Positions 29,274-37,777 of a DNA stretch of 43,584 nucleotides are shown piece by piece. How positions within the stretch are numbered: the stretch's first letter is position 1; each line of letters begins with the position of its first letter. The position numbers were made by a program, and so were the translations under genes. This stretch comes from Xanthobacteraceae bacterium (lineage in GTDB: Bacteria > Pseudomonadota > Alphaproteobacteria > Rhizobiales > Xanthobacteraceae): the NCBI GenBank assembly GCA_031291445.1, contig JARLJA010000026.1, positions 1 through 43,584 on the forward strand, in the 5' to 3' direction. The notes under the pieces were generated by a model. That model had not been told where the DNA came from. It saw only the letters and a list, made by a program, of their open reading frames with translations, and did no database searches.

Positions 29274-29306
29274 CAAGTGGTCTCACAAGTGGTCTCACAA
29301 GTGGTC
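29274..29306. repeat. Tandem repeat, 12-bp unit, 2.7 copies, upstream of the glycosyltransferase
   Basis: CAAGTGGTCTCA at 29274-29285 and 29286-29297, then CAAGTGGTC at 29298-29306. It lies about 115 bp before the glycosyltransferase start, in its presumed promoter or leader. The remaining 29162-29436 interval shows no gene. Confidence 0.88.
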
Positions 29307-29436
29307 CCTGGTGCGTTTGCCACGCGCGACGTCAGCGCCCGGGCCGCCGGTCCGATCCAACCCTCCGGCTCTTCCTATGGTAGTCGCTGGCCGCGCCGCC
29401 GCAAGGGCGCGCACGGCCGTTCGCGGCTGCGGCGTC

Positions 29437-30411
29437 TCAGCGCGCCAGGAAGGCCTCGAGCTTGGCGTAGAGCGGGTTGGCCTGGTCCATCACGTAGTCC
29501 AGCGACGCCACCGAAACCGTCTCGGCGCCGGCGTCGCGCAACAGGCTCGCCAGCGCGTAGACCTGCATCGGCGGGCAGTGCAGCGTGACCATGCCGGACG
29601 AGGTCGGTCCGCCGAACGGCAGCACGACGCCGAACTTCGTCCTGGCGATCTCCAGCAGCGCCTGGTCGCAGCCCTTGAACCGCGTCCGCACTTCCTTGTA
29701 GGCGTTGGCGCGGGCGCGCGAAGCGATGTGGTCGAGAATGATGCGCGCGGTGTCGCGCGCCTGCGGCGACCAGTCGGCCTCGCGCGAGGCCACCAGGTTG
29801 GCCTGGCTCTTCAGGATCACGCCGTCGTCGAGCACCTTCAGGCCGTTGGCCGACAGCGTCGCGCCGGTGGTGGTGATGTCGACGATCAATTCCGCGGTAC
29901 CGACCGCCGGCGCGCCCTCGGTGGCGCCGGCGCTCTCGACGATGCGGTAGTCGACGATGCCGTGGCGGGTGAAGAACGACCGCGTCAGGTTGATGTATTT
30001 GGTGGCGACGCGCATGCGGCGGTTGTGCCGGGCGCGGAACGCGGTGGTGACGTCGTCGAGGTCGGCCATGGTGCGCACGTCGATCCAGGCTTCCGGCACC
30101 GCGACCACGACATTGGCGTGGCCGAAGCCGAGCGGCTCGATCAGCGCCACCTTGCGGTCGGCGTCGGTGATGCTCTCGCGCACCAGGTCTTCGCCGGTGA
30201 TGCCGAGGTGGACCGCGCCGCGCGCCAGCTGGGCGGCGATTTCGCCGGCTGACAGGTAGGCGATTTCGACGGTGTCGAGCCCGCTGATGGTGCCACGGTA
30301 GTCGCGGGCGCCGCGCGGCTTGGCCAGCGTCAGCCCGGCGCGCGCGAAGAACGCGTCGGCGTTCTCCTGCAGGCGGCCCTTGGAGGGCACGGCGAGGACG
30401 AAGGCGGTCAT
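29437..30411 (-). CDS. hisG: ATP phosphoribosyltransferase HisG
   Basis: First step of histidine synthesis: ATP plus PRPP give phosphoribosyl-ATP. The 324-aa protein opens [22 protein letters not shown]. The PRPP loop [24 protein letters not shown] is near residues 170-195. It is clearly longer than short-form HisG (about 210-230 aa). The last 90 residues ([22 protein letters not shown] to [19 protein letters not shown]) resemble a regulatory C-terminal extension. Yet a HisZ gene precedes it, with its stop overlapping this ATG as ATGA. HisZ is normally needed only by short-form HisG. The combination is known in alphaproteobacteria. Confidence 0.95.
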   Translation of the reverse strand: MTAFVLAVPSKGRLQENADAFFARAGLTLAKPRGARDYRGTISGLDTVEIAYLSAGEIAAQLARGAVHLGITGEDLVRESITDADRKVALIEPLGFGHANVVVAVPEAWIDVRTMADLDDVTTAFRARHNRRMRVATKYINLTRSFFTRHGIVDYRIVESAGATEGAPAVGTAELIVDITTTGATLSANGLKVLDDGVILKSQANLVASREADWSPQARDTARIILDHIASRARANAYKEVRTRFKGCDQALLEIARTKFGVVLPFGGPTSSGMVTLHCPPMQVYALASLLRDAGAETVSVASLDYVMDQANPLYAKLEAFLAR

Positions 30412-31559
30412 GGCGCGCGCTCCCCGGCGGCGGCGCCGTCGAGCGGCTCCAGCCATACTGAAAAGCCGACCGCGGGAATTGGCTGCGGGGCGCCCAGCCG
30501 CGTCAGCAGGCCGTCATAGCGGCCGCCGGCGACCAGCGGCTCGGCGCCGTTGCCCTTGGCGTGCAGCTCGAATTCGAAGCCGGTGTAGTAGTCGACGCCG
30601 CGGCCGAACGAGGTGGCGAAGCGGGTCGCTGTGGTGTCGATGCCGCGCGCCGCCATGAAGCCGATCCGGCTCTCGAACTGGTCGAGCGCGGCGCCGAGGT
30701 CGAGCTTGGCGTCGGCCGCGAGGCTGCGCAACTGCGCCAGCGCCTCGTCCGGCTCGCCGGTGATGGTCAGGAAACGCTCGATCTGGAGGCGGATATCCTG
30801 CGGCAGGGTGCCGCTGGTCAGCGTCGACTGTTCGAGGAAGCGGTCGGCGATTTCGCCGACCGAGCGGCCGCCGACGATCGAGGTTCCGGCGATCGACATC
30901 AGGTCGGTGACCAGCGCCACCGCCGCCTTGCGATCGGAGCCGGCCAGCGCCGAGAGCACGCCCTCGTAGTCCTTGCGGGAGGTGTCGCGCGACAAGGTCA
31001 GCCGCTCCAGATCCTGCGCCAGCGACACCTTGCGATTGAAGTCCTTGACCAGCCGACGCTTCCACGACGGCGCGAGGTCCAGCGCCTCGATCAGGGCGGC
31101 GAACAGCGCGACGTCGCCGGTGCGGATATCGATATCGGTGTGGTCGAGGGCCGCCAGCGCCTCCAGCGCCAGCGCCAGCATCTCGGCGTCGGCCGCGGCG
31201 CGGTCGCCGCGGCCGAACGATTCGACCCCGGCCTGGAGGAATTCGTTGGCGCGGCCGTCGCGAAAGCGGAACACCGGGCCGAGGTAGCAGAAACCTGCGG
31301 CCTTGCCGGCTGTCGGGGAGGCGAGATAGTCGCGCGCCACCGGAATGGTGAGGTCCGGGCGCAGGCACAGTTCCTCGCCCCGCGGGTCGGTGGTCAGGTA
31401 CAGGCTGCGGCGGATGTCCTCGCCCGACAGGTCGAGAAACGGCTCCGCCGGCTGCAGGATGGCGGGTTCGGCCTTGGCATAGCCGGCCTGCGCGAACGCG
31501 GACAGCAATGCCGCCGCCGCGGGGGATGAGGTCGCACGCTGGGCGGCGCTCTGGCTCAT
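30408..31559 (-). CDS. hisZ: ATP phosphoribosyltransferase regulatory subunit HisZ
   Basis: Histidyl-tRNA synthetase-like regulatory partner of HisG, 383 aa. Class II core features include [15 protein letters not shown] (motif 2 region start), [28 protein letters not shown] (near residues 88-115) and [16 protein letters not shown] with AGGRYDGLL toward the end. No anticodon-binding domain follows, and the partner gene hisG overlaps it, so it is not a functional HisRS. Histidine feedback is normally sensed at this subunit. ATG 31559 starts the operon. Two short tandem duplications lie in the leader upstream. Confidence 0.95.
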   Translation of the reverse strand: MSQSAAQRATSSPAAAALLSAFAQAGYAKAEPAILQPAEPFLDLSGEDIRRSLYLTTDPRGEELCLRPDLTIPVARDYLASPTAGKAAGFCYLGPVFRFRDGRANEFLQAGVESFGRGDRAAADAEMLALALEALAALDHTDIDIRTGDVALFAALIEALDLAPSWKRRLVKDFNRKVSLAQDLERLTLSRDTSRKDYEGVLSALAGSDRKAAVALVTDLMSIAGTSIVGGRSVGEIADRFLEQSTLTSGTLPQDIRLQIERFLTITGEPDEALAQLRSLAADAKLDLGAALDQFESRIGFMAARGIDTTATRFATSFGRGVDYYTGFEFELHAKGNGAEPLVAGGRYDGLLTRLGAPQPIPAVGFSVWLEPLDGAAAGERAP

Positions 31560-31581
31560 GGGTCGATTAACCCTGCTTTAC

Positions 31582-31597
31582 CTTCGGAACTTCGGAA
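31582..31597. repeat. Direct tandem duplication, 8-bp unit
   Basis: CTTCGGAA at 31582-31589 and again at 31590-31597, 25-40 bp upstream of the hisZ start. Two copies only. Confidence 0.6.
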
Positions 31598-31658
31598 CGG
31601 TGAGATCGCGCCGCCCTTTAACACGGCAACCCGCCAGATTCGACCTCCCGGGGGCAAT

Positions 31659-31680
31659 GATTCGCCAAGGATTCGCCAAG
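31659..31680. repeat. Direct tandem duplication, 11-bp unit, after rsmE
   Basis: GATTCGCCAAG at 31659-31669 and 31670-31680, ending 4 bases from the rsmE stop codon and lying 100-120 bp upstream of hisZ. Two perfect copies. Confidence 0.8.
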
Positions 31681-31684
31681 TGGC

Positions 31685-32461
31685 TTAATGGTCGGTGCGC
31701 CGCAGGCGGGGGTCAGGCGCCGCCCAGTCCCCCAGCACGGCCTGGACCAGGGCGAGCGCGGCGACCGCCGCCGTGTCGGCGCGCAGGATCCGCGGGCCGA
31801 GCGACAGGGTCAGCACCCGCGGCTGACGCGCCAGCAGCGCCCGCTCGTCCTCGGCGAAGCCTCCCTCCGGGCCGATGATCACGTCGATCCCGGCGGCGGT
31901 GTCCCGGTGGGCGGCGAGCGCGGTCACCGGATCGGCCACGGCGGCGGCCTCGTCGCAGAACACCAGCAGCCGCGGCGCCTGCCGCCCGGCGAGCCAGCGC
32001 TCCAGCGGCACCGGATCGGCCACCGCCGCGAGGCTGAGGAGGCCGCACTGCTCGGCGGCTTCGACCACGTTGGCCCGCATCCGCTCGAGATTGACCCGGC
32101 TCGCCTGGGTGAAGCGGGTCACCACCGGCTGCAGCGCGGCCGCTCCCATTTCCACAGCCTTCTGCACCATGTAGTCGAGGCGGGCATGCTTGAGCGGCGC
32201 GAAGGCGTAGGTCAGGTCGGGCAGCCGCTGCTGCGGTCGGGTGCGGGTCCGGACGGCAAGGCTTTCGGGGCGCTTCGTGCCCTCGATCGCCGACAGCCAC
32301 TCGCCGTCGCTGCCGTTGAACACCAGGACGGTATCGCCGGCCCGCAGCCGCAGCACGTTGCCGAGATAGTTGGCCTGGTCGCGGTCCAGCGTCAGCCGGC
32401 TTCCCTCCGACAAGGGGGCGTCGAGGAAGAGGCGGGGGCTGCGAAAATCGACCTGCGGCAT
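31685..32461 (-). CDS. rsmE: 16S rRNA m3U1498 methyltransferase RsmE
   Basis: Methylates N3 of U1498 in the 30S subunit, SPOUT superfamily, 258 aa. The N-terminal PUA-like part contains ANYLGNVLRLRAGDTVLVFNG (residues 30-50). The knotted SPOUT domain has the cofactor motifs IGPEGGFAEDE and LSLGPRILRADTAAVAAL, diagnostic for RsmE. FAPLKHARLDYMVQKAVEMGA near residue 88 is the usual link. ATG 32461 is the only reasonable start. It is upstream of hisZ on the same strand with a 125-bp gap and is probably separate. Confidence 0.95.
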   Translation of the reverse strand: MPQVDFRSPRLFLDAPLSEGSRLTLDRDQANYLGNVLRLRAGDTVLVFNGSDGEWLSAIEGTKRPESLAVRTRTRPQQRLPDLTYAFAPLKHARLDYMVQKAVEMGAAALQPVVTRFTQASRVNLERMRANVVEAAEQCGLLSLAAVADPVPLERWLAGRQAPRLLVFCDEAAAVADPVTALAAHRDTAAGIDVIIGPEGGFAEDERALLARQPRVLTLSLGPRILRADTAAVAALALVQAVLGDWAAPDPRLRRTDH

Positions 32462-32644
32462 CAGGCGTCCCGGGGTTGCGAGACCGGGAGTCAGGCGCCC
32501 GGCCGCCCGGTTCTACCTCAAGATCGGCTGCTGGCCAGCGCCGCCGGCGCGACCGATGCCGCGCTGTCGCCCCAATCGACGGGTTGTTAAGCGGCGTCGG
32601 GAATCGTAGAAGCGCCGGCAAAGGCCGGGCCGCTGGTCGGACGC

Positions 32645-32668
32645 CGTTCCCGAGCAGACGTTCCCGAG
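32645..32668. repeat. Direct repeat CGTTCCCGAG, 14-bp period
   Basis: CGTTCCCGAG at 32645-32654 and 32659-32668, 30-55 bp upstream of the following gene start. Only two copies. It could be a duplication or paired operator half-sites. Confidence 0.5.
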
Positions 32669-32699
32669 ATTGCAGATGAATAGCCGCTTGGAGACCCGC

Positions 32700-33443
32700 A
32701 TGGACGCCAGGGAGGCCAATCTTCCCGCTGGAGGCCGCAAGCGCATGCTGCGCCGAATTCTGCCGCTGATGGCGATTGGGCTGGTGTTCGCAGCGTCGTC
32801 GGCGCGCGCCCAGTCGTCGTTTCCGGCGCCATTGCCCGGCCAGACCGCGGCTCCGGTCGCGGCGGGCGCCTCGCCATTTCCGCCCCCCGGCGCCGCCCCT
32901 TCGGCTTTCCCGCCGGCTGGCGGGGGCGCGGCGTTTCCCTCACCCGGGGGCGTCCCGGTGGGTGGCGCGCCGATGGGTGGGGCGCCGATGGGTGGCGGCT
33001 TCGGGGGCCCGTCGATGGCCGGACCGCCGCCCGGCGCCGACGCGTGCATGAAGGAATTCCTGCCCATGCGCGAAGACGCCGAGAAGAAGGCGAAGCTGAT
33101 CAAGGCCGCGAGCGACCGCAAGGCGCCGCCGGACGAAGCCTGCAAGCTGCTGGCGAATTTCGATGCCGCCCAGGTACGGATGCTGAAATTCGTCAGCGCG
33201 AACGCGGCCAAGTGCGGCATTCCACCGCAGATCGCCGACCAGCTGAAGGCCGGGCACGCCAACGTCGACAAGATGAAGACCATGGTGTGCAAGGTCGCCG
33301 AGCAGCGCGCCAAGGGCGGCGGCGCACCTGCGCCGAGCCTGAGCGAGGCGCTCGGATCGGCCACGTCGCTGCCCGAGGTGAGTAGCGGCAAGAAGGGGGG
33401 CGCGACCTTCGACACCCTCAGCGGCAACGTGCTCGCGCGGTAA
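32700..33443 (+). CDS. Secreted Pro/Gly-rich protein of unknown function
   Basis: 247 aa. After a short lead (MDAREANLPAGGRKR) a signal peptide follows, MLRRILPLMAIGLVFAASSARA/QS. Residues about 40-120 are Pro/Gly/Ala-rich, including the repeat GGAPMGGAPMGGG. The C-terminal 120 residues form a helical domain with cysteines in ADACMKEFLPM, DEACKLLANF, AAKCGIPP and MVCKVAEQ, spaced as in a disulfide-linked helical bundle. ATG 32700 has GGAG 6 bases ahead; ATG 32676 is an alternative. The family is not named here. It ends one base before ubiA, so the two are cotranscribed. Confidence 0.82.
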   Translation: MDAREANLPAGGRKRMLRRILPLMAIGLVFAASSARAQSSFPAPLPGQTAAPVAAGASPFPPPGAAPSAFPPAGGGAAFPSPGGVPVGGAPMGGAPMGGGFGGPSMAGPPPGADACMKEFLPMREDAEKKAKLIKAASDRKAPPDEACKLLANFDAAQVRMLKFVSANAAKCGIPPQIADQLKAGHANVDKMKTMVCKVAEQRAKGGGAPAPSLSEALGSATSLPEVSSGKKGGATFDTLSGNVLAR

Positions 33444-33444
33444 T

Positions 33445-34377
33445 ATGGTCAGCGACGCGGCACCGGTCGCGGACTCGACCAACAACTGGGTCGATACGCT
33501 GGCGCCGCCGTGGTCGCGGCCCTATCTGCGATTGTCGCGGTTCGACCGGCCGATCGGATCCTGGCTGCTGCTTCTGCCCTGCTGGTGGTCCGCGGCGCTG
33601 GCCGCCGGCACGGTCCACGACCTCGGCCTGCTGCCCTCGACCGTCGCGTTGTTCCTGGTCGGCGCCTTCGTCATGCGCGGCGCCGGCTGCACCTGGAACG
33701 ACATCACCGATCGCGATCTCGACGCCCGGGTCGAGCGCACCCGCTCGCGACCGATCCCCTCGGGGCAGGTCTCGGTCCGCGGCGCCGCCGCCTTCCTGGT
33801 CGTCCAGGCGCTGGTCGGCCTCGCCGTGCTGCTGCAGTTCAACCGTTTCGCGGTCATGACCGGCATCGCTTCGCTGCTGGTGGTCGCGGTCTATCCGTTC
33901 ATGAAGCGCGTCACCTACTGGCCGCAGGTGGTGCTCGGGCTCGCCTTCTCGTGGGGCGCGCTGATGGGCTTTGCGGTGATCACGGCCGAAATCGGGGCGT
34001 CGGCGCTCTTGCTCTACGCCGGCTCCATCGCCTGGGTGATCGGCTACGACACCATCTACGCGCACCAGGACCGCGAGGACGACGCGCTGATCGGCATCAA
34101 GTCGACGGCGCGGCTGTTCGCGCACCGCACCCGGACCGCGCTGGTGGTGTTCTACGGTCTCGCCGCGGTGCTGATCGCGCTGGCGCTGGCGGCATCCGGG
34201 GCGCGCTGGCCCGCGTATCTCGGGCTCGCCGCCTTCGCGGCGCAGCTGTGCTGGCAGATCGTGCGGCTCGACATCGGCGATTCCGCCGGCTGCCTGCGGC
34301 TGTTCAGGTCCAACCGCGACGCCGGCCTCCTGCTGTTCGCAGGACTGCTCGCCGACGCCGTGCTGCGCGGCCTCTGA
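33445..34377 (+). CDS. ubiA: 4-Hydroxybenzoate polyprenyltransferase UbiA
   Basis: Inner-membrane prenyltransferase that attaches the polyprenyl chain to 4-hydroxybenzoate in ubiquinone synthesis, 310 aa, multiple membrane helices. The first Asp-rich motif is NDITDRDLDARVERTRSRP (near residues 88-106) and the second is DTIYAHQDREDD (near 198-209). Both bind Mg-diphosphate. Start ATG 33445 lies one base after the preceding stop with no strong ribosome site, which suggests coupling. It is convergent with kpsF, the two stop codons touching inside TGATCA. Confidence 0.95.
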   Translation: MVSDAAPVADSTNNWVDTLAPPWSRPYLRLSRFDRPIGSWLLLLPCWWSAALAAGTVHDLGLLPSTVALFLVGAFVMRGAGCTWNDITDRDLDARVERTRSRPIPSGQVSVRGAAAFLVVQALVGLAVLLQFNRFAVMTGIASLLVVAVYPFMKRVTYWPQVVLGLAFSWGALMGFAVITAEIGASALLLYAGSIAWVIGYDTIYAHQDREDDALIGIKSTARLFAHRTRTALVVFYGLAAVLIALALAASGARWPAYLGLAAFAAQLCWQIVRLDIGDSAGCLRLFRSNRDAGLLLFAGLLADAVLRGL

Positions 34378-35385
34378 TCAGGCCACGCCGGCGCGCAGCG
34401 CGTCGTGCAGGTGGACGATGCCGAGCGGCGCCCGTCCGTCGGTGACGAACAGCGCGGTGATCTTCGAGGAGTTGAACAGCTCGACGGCCTCGCTGGCGAG
34501 CAGCGTCGGCGGCACGGTCTTGGGGCTCCTGGTCATCACGTCATCGACCTTGGCCGTCATCAGGTCCGGCCGCATGTGGCGGCGCAGGTCGCCGTCGGTG
34601 ACGATGCCGACCAGCGCCCCGCGGGCGTCGACGATGCCGACGCAGCCGAAGCCCTTGGACGACATTTCCACCAGCGCGTCGGACATCCGGGTGCCGAGCG
34701 GCTTGAGCGGCATGGCGTCGCCGGAGTGCATCAGGTCGCGGACGAAGGTCAGCATGGCGCCGAGCTTGCCGCCCGGATGCAGCACGCCGAAATCCACCGC
34801 GGTGAAGCCGCGGCTTTCCAGGAGCGCCACCGCGAGCGCGTCGCCGAGCGCGAGCTGCATCAGCGAGGAGGTGGTCGGCGCGAGGTTGTGGGGGCAGGCC
34901 TCGCGGGCCTTGGGCAGCGCGAGGCAGATGTCGGCCGCCGCGCCGAGCGTCGAATCGGCTTCGGCGGTCACCGCGATCAGGCCGATGCGGAACCGGCGCG
35001 AGTAGTTAATCAGGTTCTTGAGCTCGACGGTCTCGCCCGACCACGACAGCGCGATGATGACGTCGTCGGGGGTGATCATGCCGAGGTCGCCGTGGCTGGC
35101 TTCCGCGGCATGGACGAAGAAGGCCGGGGTGCCGGTGGAGGCGAAGGTCGCGGCGAGCTTGCGCCCGATATGGCCCGACTTGCCGAGCCCGGAGATGATC
35201 ACCCGGCCGCGCGCGTTGCGGATCAGCTCGACGGCGGCGGCGAACGGCGCGCCGAGCCCGTTCTGCAGCGCCGCCGCCAGCGCGGTGATGCCGCTGGCCT
35301 CGGCGTCGAGGGTGCGCAGCGCCGAGGCGATGGCCGGGCTCTCGGGGGGCAGGGGCGATGTCGCCGGCGAGGTCGATTTCTTCAT
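34378..35385 (-). CDS. kpsF: KpsF/GutQ arabinose-5-phosphate isomerase
   Basis: Interconverts ribulose 5-phosphate and arabinose 5-phosphate, the entry to Kdo for lipopolysaccharide. The 335-aa protein has an N-terminal SIS domain (GRVIISGLGKSGHIGRKLAATFASTGTPAFFVH, SWSGETVELKNLI, then HNLAPTTSSLMQLALGDALAVALL) and two C-terminal CBS domains (VGIVTDGDLRRHM; LFVTDGRAPLGIVHLHDAL). ATG 35385 follows GGACACCC. The 57 upstream in-frame codons cross the promoter and are excluded. It is divergent from the outer-membrane protein gene. Confidence 0.95.
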   Translation of the reverse strand: MKKSTSPATSPLPPESPAIASALRTLDAEASGITALAAALQNGLGAPFAAAVELIRNARGRVIISGLGKSGHIGRKLAATFASTGTPAFFVHAAEASHGDLGMITPDDVIIALSWSGETVELKNLINYSRRFRIGLIAVTAEADSTLGAAADICLALPKAREACPHNLAPTTSSLMQLALGDALAVALLESRGFTAVDFGVLHPGGKLGAMLTFVRDLMHSGDAMPLKPLGTRMSDALVEMSSKGFGCVGIVDARGALVGIVTDGDLRRHMRPDLMTAKVDDVMTRSPKTVPPTLLASEAVELFNSSKITALFVTDGRAPLGIVHLHDALRAGVA

Positions 35386-35592
35386 GGGTGTCCGGACCTG
35401 GGGGCAGGCGCACGCAGCGCCTTTCGGTCGGCGCTCTCTAGCACGACGGCCGATCCGTGGCGACGTGGCGGCGCGCGCTCTCAACGCCCCGTTAACCATA
35501 CTTGTTTTAACTCCGTTAACGACGTTCGGCGCGCATTTGCCGTCGAACGTCTTCATATTTCTTGATAAGTATCTGATCGCGCGGAGTTATTT
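35386..35592. promoter_or_regulatory. kpsF/outer membrane protein divergent region with GTTAAC boxes
   Basis: 207 bp without a gene. A low-GC stretch at 35491-35519 holds three TTAAC elements (35491, 35506, 35515), two of them as the palindrome GTTAAC. The spacing does not match CtrA (TTAA-N7-TTAA). The outer membrane protein start at 35593 has GGAG at 35583-35586. No promoter is assigned with confidence. Confidence 0.35.
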
Positions 35593-37377
35593 GTGGATCG
35601 CCAGGGGCAGGGCAGGGTCACGCGGACGGCCCGCCGCAGCCGCGCGCCGCTCCGGCGCGCGCTGCCGCCGGGCCTCGCCTGCTGCCTCCCGCTGGTCATT
35701 TCCCTGGGGATGACCGCCGCGGCCGCCCAGACCCTGACCGGCGACCTGTTCAATCCCGCCCCGGACGGCTTCGCGCCGAAACAGTCTCAGCTCGGCGCCG
35801 TCGCCCAGGCGAGCCCGGACGCTGCCCCGGGCCAACCGCTAGGCCAGCCGGGCCGCGCCGCCGCGGACGATGAGCCGGCGCTCGGACCGTCCTCGCCTCC
35901 GCGGCTGAACGGGCCGCAGAGCTATGGCAATCCGGCGGCCTCCGGCGCCGCGGACACCGGCTACGATTCGCTCGGCCGCAAGAAGGCGGCGCGCGCCAAA
36001 CCGGGCGCGCTGCCTGCGGGCCGCAACGGCGTCGCGTCCCAACAGAACAAGGCCGCCCTGCCGCCGCTGCCGCGCGGGCCCTTGCCGTCGTCGCCGCCGA
36101 AACTGGCGCCGCCGCCGTCCTCGACCGCCAACATCGCGCCGCTGCCGCCGTCCCAGGCCGGCAGCATCGTCGGCCAGCCGCCGCGGCGGCGCCTGAAGAC
36201 CGACGACGATCCGTTCGGCGCGCCCGGCATCTATTACGGCTCGTTCCTGTCCAAGGCGGCGGTCGAACTGTCGGGCGGGGTCGACACCAATCCGGCGCGC
36301 GTCAATCCGGCGAAGAGCTCGGGGTTCTACGTGATCGCGCCCGAGCTCGTGGTGACGTCGAACTGGGACCGCCACGCGCTGAGCGCCGATCTGCGCGGCT
36401 CCTACACCGGCTACGGCACCACCTATCCGCCGGACCTCAGCGCCTCCAGCGGCGTGCCCGTCACCCTCGACCGGCCGGACTTCACCGGCAAGATCGACGG
36501 CAGGATCGACGTCGCCCGCGACACCCGCATCATCACCGAGCTGCGGCTGCGGCTCGCGACCGACAATCCCGGCAGCCCCAACGTCCAGACCGGCCTCGAG
36601 CGCCTTCCGGTCTACGCCACCACCGGCGGCACGCTGGGCATCGATCACGACTTCAACCGGCTCAATGTCGCGGTCAGCGGCACGGTCGATCACACCTCCT
36701 ACCAGTGGTCGAAGCTGACCGACGGCACCGTGAGTTCGAATGACGACCGCGACTTCACCCAGTATGGCGGCATCGGCCGCGTCAGCTACGACCTCAAGCC
36801 CGGCCTCAAGCCGTTCATCGAGGTCGAGGGCGACACCCGCGTCCACGACCTGCCGATCGACCGCTTCGGCTACCAGCGCGATTCCGACGGCGGCTACGTC
36901 AAGGGCGGCACCACCTTCGAACTGACCCGCCTGATCACCGGCGAGGCCGCGGTGGGCTGGACCGAGCGCAGCTATCAGGACCAGCGCCTGGCAAGCATCA
37001 GCGGACTTCTCACCAGCGCCTCGCTGGTGTGGACGGTGACGCCGCTGACCACGGCCAAGTTCATCGCGACGTCGTCGATCGACGAAAGTCCGCTGCCGGG
37101 CGTGCCGGGCGTGCTGACCCACGACTACGTCTGGCAGGTCGAGCACGCGTTCCGGCGCTGGCTGATCGGGACCGCGCGCTTCGGCTACGGCACGTCGGAC
37201 TACGAAGGCCTCGGCCGCTTCGACAGCCGCTACACCGCCTCGGTCGACCTGGTCTACAAGCTGACCCGCAACTTCCAGATCAAGGGCCAGGTCCGCGAGG
37301 ACTGGCTCGTCAGCAACCTGCCCGGCCTCAGCACCCAGGCCACCGTGGTCACGCTCGGCGTCCGCGTGCAGCAGTGA
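35593..37377 (+). CDS. Outer membrane beta-barrel protein (BBP2_2-like)
   Basis: 594 aa, probable outer membrane protein. The GTG start has GGAG 6 bases ahead. An N-terminal signal (to about residue 46, ending MTAAAAQ) is followed by a Pro/Ala/Arg-rich linker to about residue 200. From IYYGSFLSKAAVELSGGVDTN onward, alternating amphipathic strands run to the end (YVIAPELVVTSNWDRHALSADLRGSY, LNVAVSGTVDHTSYQW, TARFGYGTSDYEGLGRF). It closes with VVTLGVRVQQ rather than a terminal aromatic residue. The layout fits the putative beta-barrel porin 2 family found with exopolysaccharide and surface genes. Substrate or partner is unknown. Neighbouring KpsF and GalU/OpgC genes place it in an envelope context. 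Confidence 0.86.
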   Translation: MDRQGQGRVTRTARRSRAPLRRALPPGLACCLPLVISLGMTAAAAQTLTGDLFNPAPDGFAPKQSQLGAVAQASPDAAPGQPLGQPGRAAADDEPALGPSSPPRLNGPQSYGNPAASGAADTGYDSLGRKKAARAKPGALPAGRNGVASQQNKAALPPLPRGPLPSSPPKLAPPPSSTANIAPLPPSQAGSIVGQPPRRRLKTDDDPFGAPGIYYGSFLSKAAVELSGGVDTNPARVNPAKSSGFYVIAPELVVTSNWDRHALSADLRGSYTGYGTTYPPDLSASSGVPVTLDRPDFTGKIDGRIDVARDTRIITELRLRLATDNPGSPNVQTGLERLPVYATTGGTLGIDHDFNRLNVAVSGTVDHTSYQWSKLTDGTVSSNDDRDFTQYGGIGRVSYDLKPGLKPFIEVEGDTRVHDLPIDRFGYQRDSDGGYVKGGTTFELTRLITGEAAVGWTERSYQDQRLASISGLLTSASLVWTVTPLTTAKFIATSSIDESPLPGVPGVLTHDYVWQVEHAFRRWLIGTARFGYGTSDYEGLGRFDSRYTASVDLVYKLTRNFQIKGQVREDWLVSNLPGLSTQATVVTLGVRVQQ

Positions 37378-37407
37378 CCGAACGGCGAAATGCGTTGCGG
37401 CGGAATG

Positions 37408-37677
37408 CTAGCGCCGCCAGGGCTTCGGACGACCCGCCCGCGTGAAGCGCACGCCGGTGCCGTCGGCGAGGCGGGTGGCGACATAGCCGCCGTCGGCGAC
37501 GGCGACGCGCTGGGGCGCGGCGACCTGCGGGCTGCGGGCTGTCTCCCACCACGAGGCGCGCTGCGAGGCGCGCGGCAGCGCGAAGCCGAGCAACTCCTCG
37601 ATCTGCTCCAGGCTCATCACGAACTCGTCTCTGGTCTGGGTCTTGAGGTAGTCCCGCAGCGGGTCGTAGTCGCTCAC
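37408..37677 (-). CDS. DUF7662-like small protein
   Basis: 89 aa. The pattern DYDPLRDYLKTQTRDEFVMS, EQIEELLGFALPRAS, then WWETAR is the DUF7662 outline: a short helix-strand domain with a paired Trp near residues 43-44. The C-terminal half (GGYVATRLADGTGVRFTRAG) is beta-like. The start is GTG 37677 with GGAGA ahead; no ATG fits. The function of the family is not known. It lies 100 bp after opgC on the same strand and is convergent with the outer membrane protein gene. Confidence 0.75.
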   Translation of the reverse strand: MSDYDPLRDYLKTQTRDEFVMSLEQIEELLGFALPRASQRASWWETARSPQVAAPQRVAVADGGYVATRLADGTGVRFTRAGRPKPWRR

Positions 37678-37777
37678 ACATTGTCTCCGGTGATCGCGCC
37701 GTCATGACGCGATGCGCGTCGCCTCGCTGCCTGCTCTGTTGCCAATGCCGGCGCGAATGTCAATTCGACCCGTTTGC

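Noticed and set aside
29162..29323. N-terminal extension of the glycosyltransferase through the 12-bp repeats
   Set aside because: It would encode a repeat-derived TTCE string. The ATG at 29161 has GGAGG at ideal spacing and matches the start of the GT2 domain.
30408..31559. Histidyl-tRNA synthetase
   Set aside because: The protein lacks the anticodon-binding domain and overlaps hisG, so HisZ is the correct assignment.
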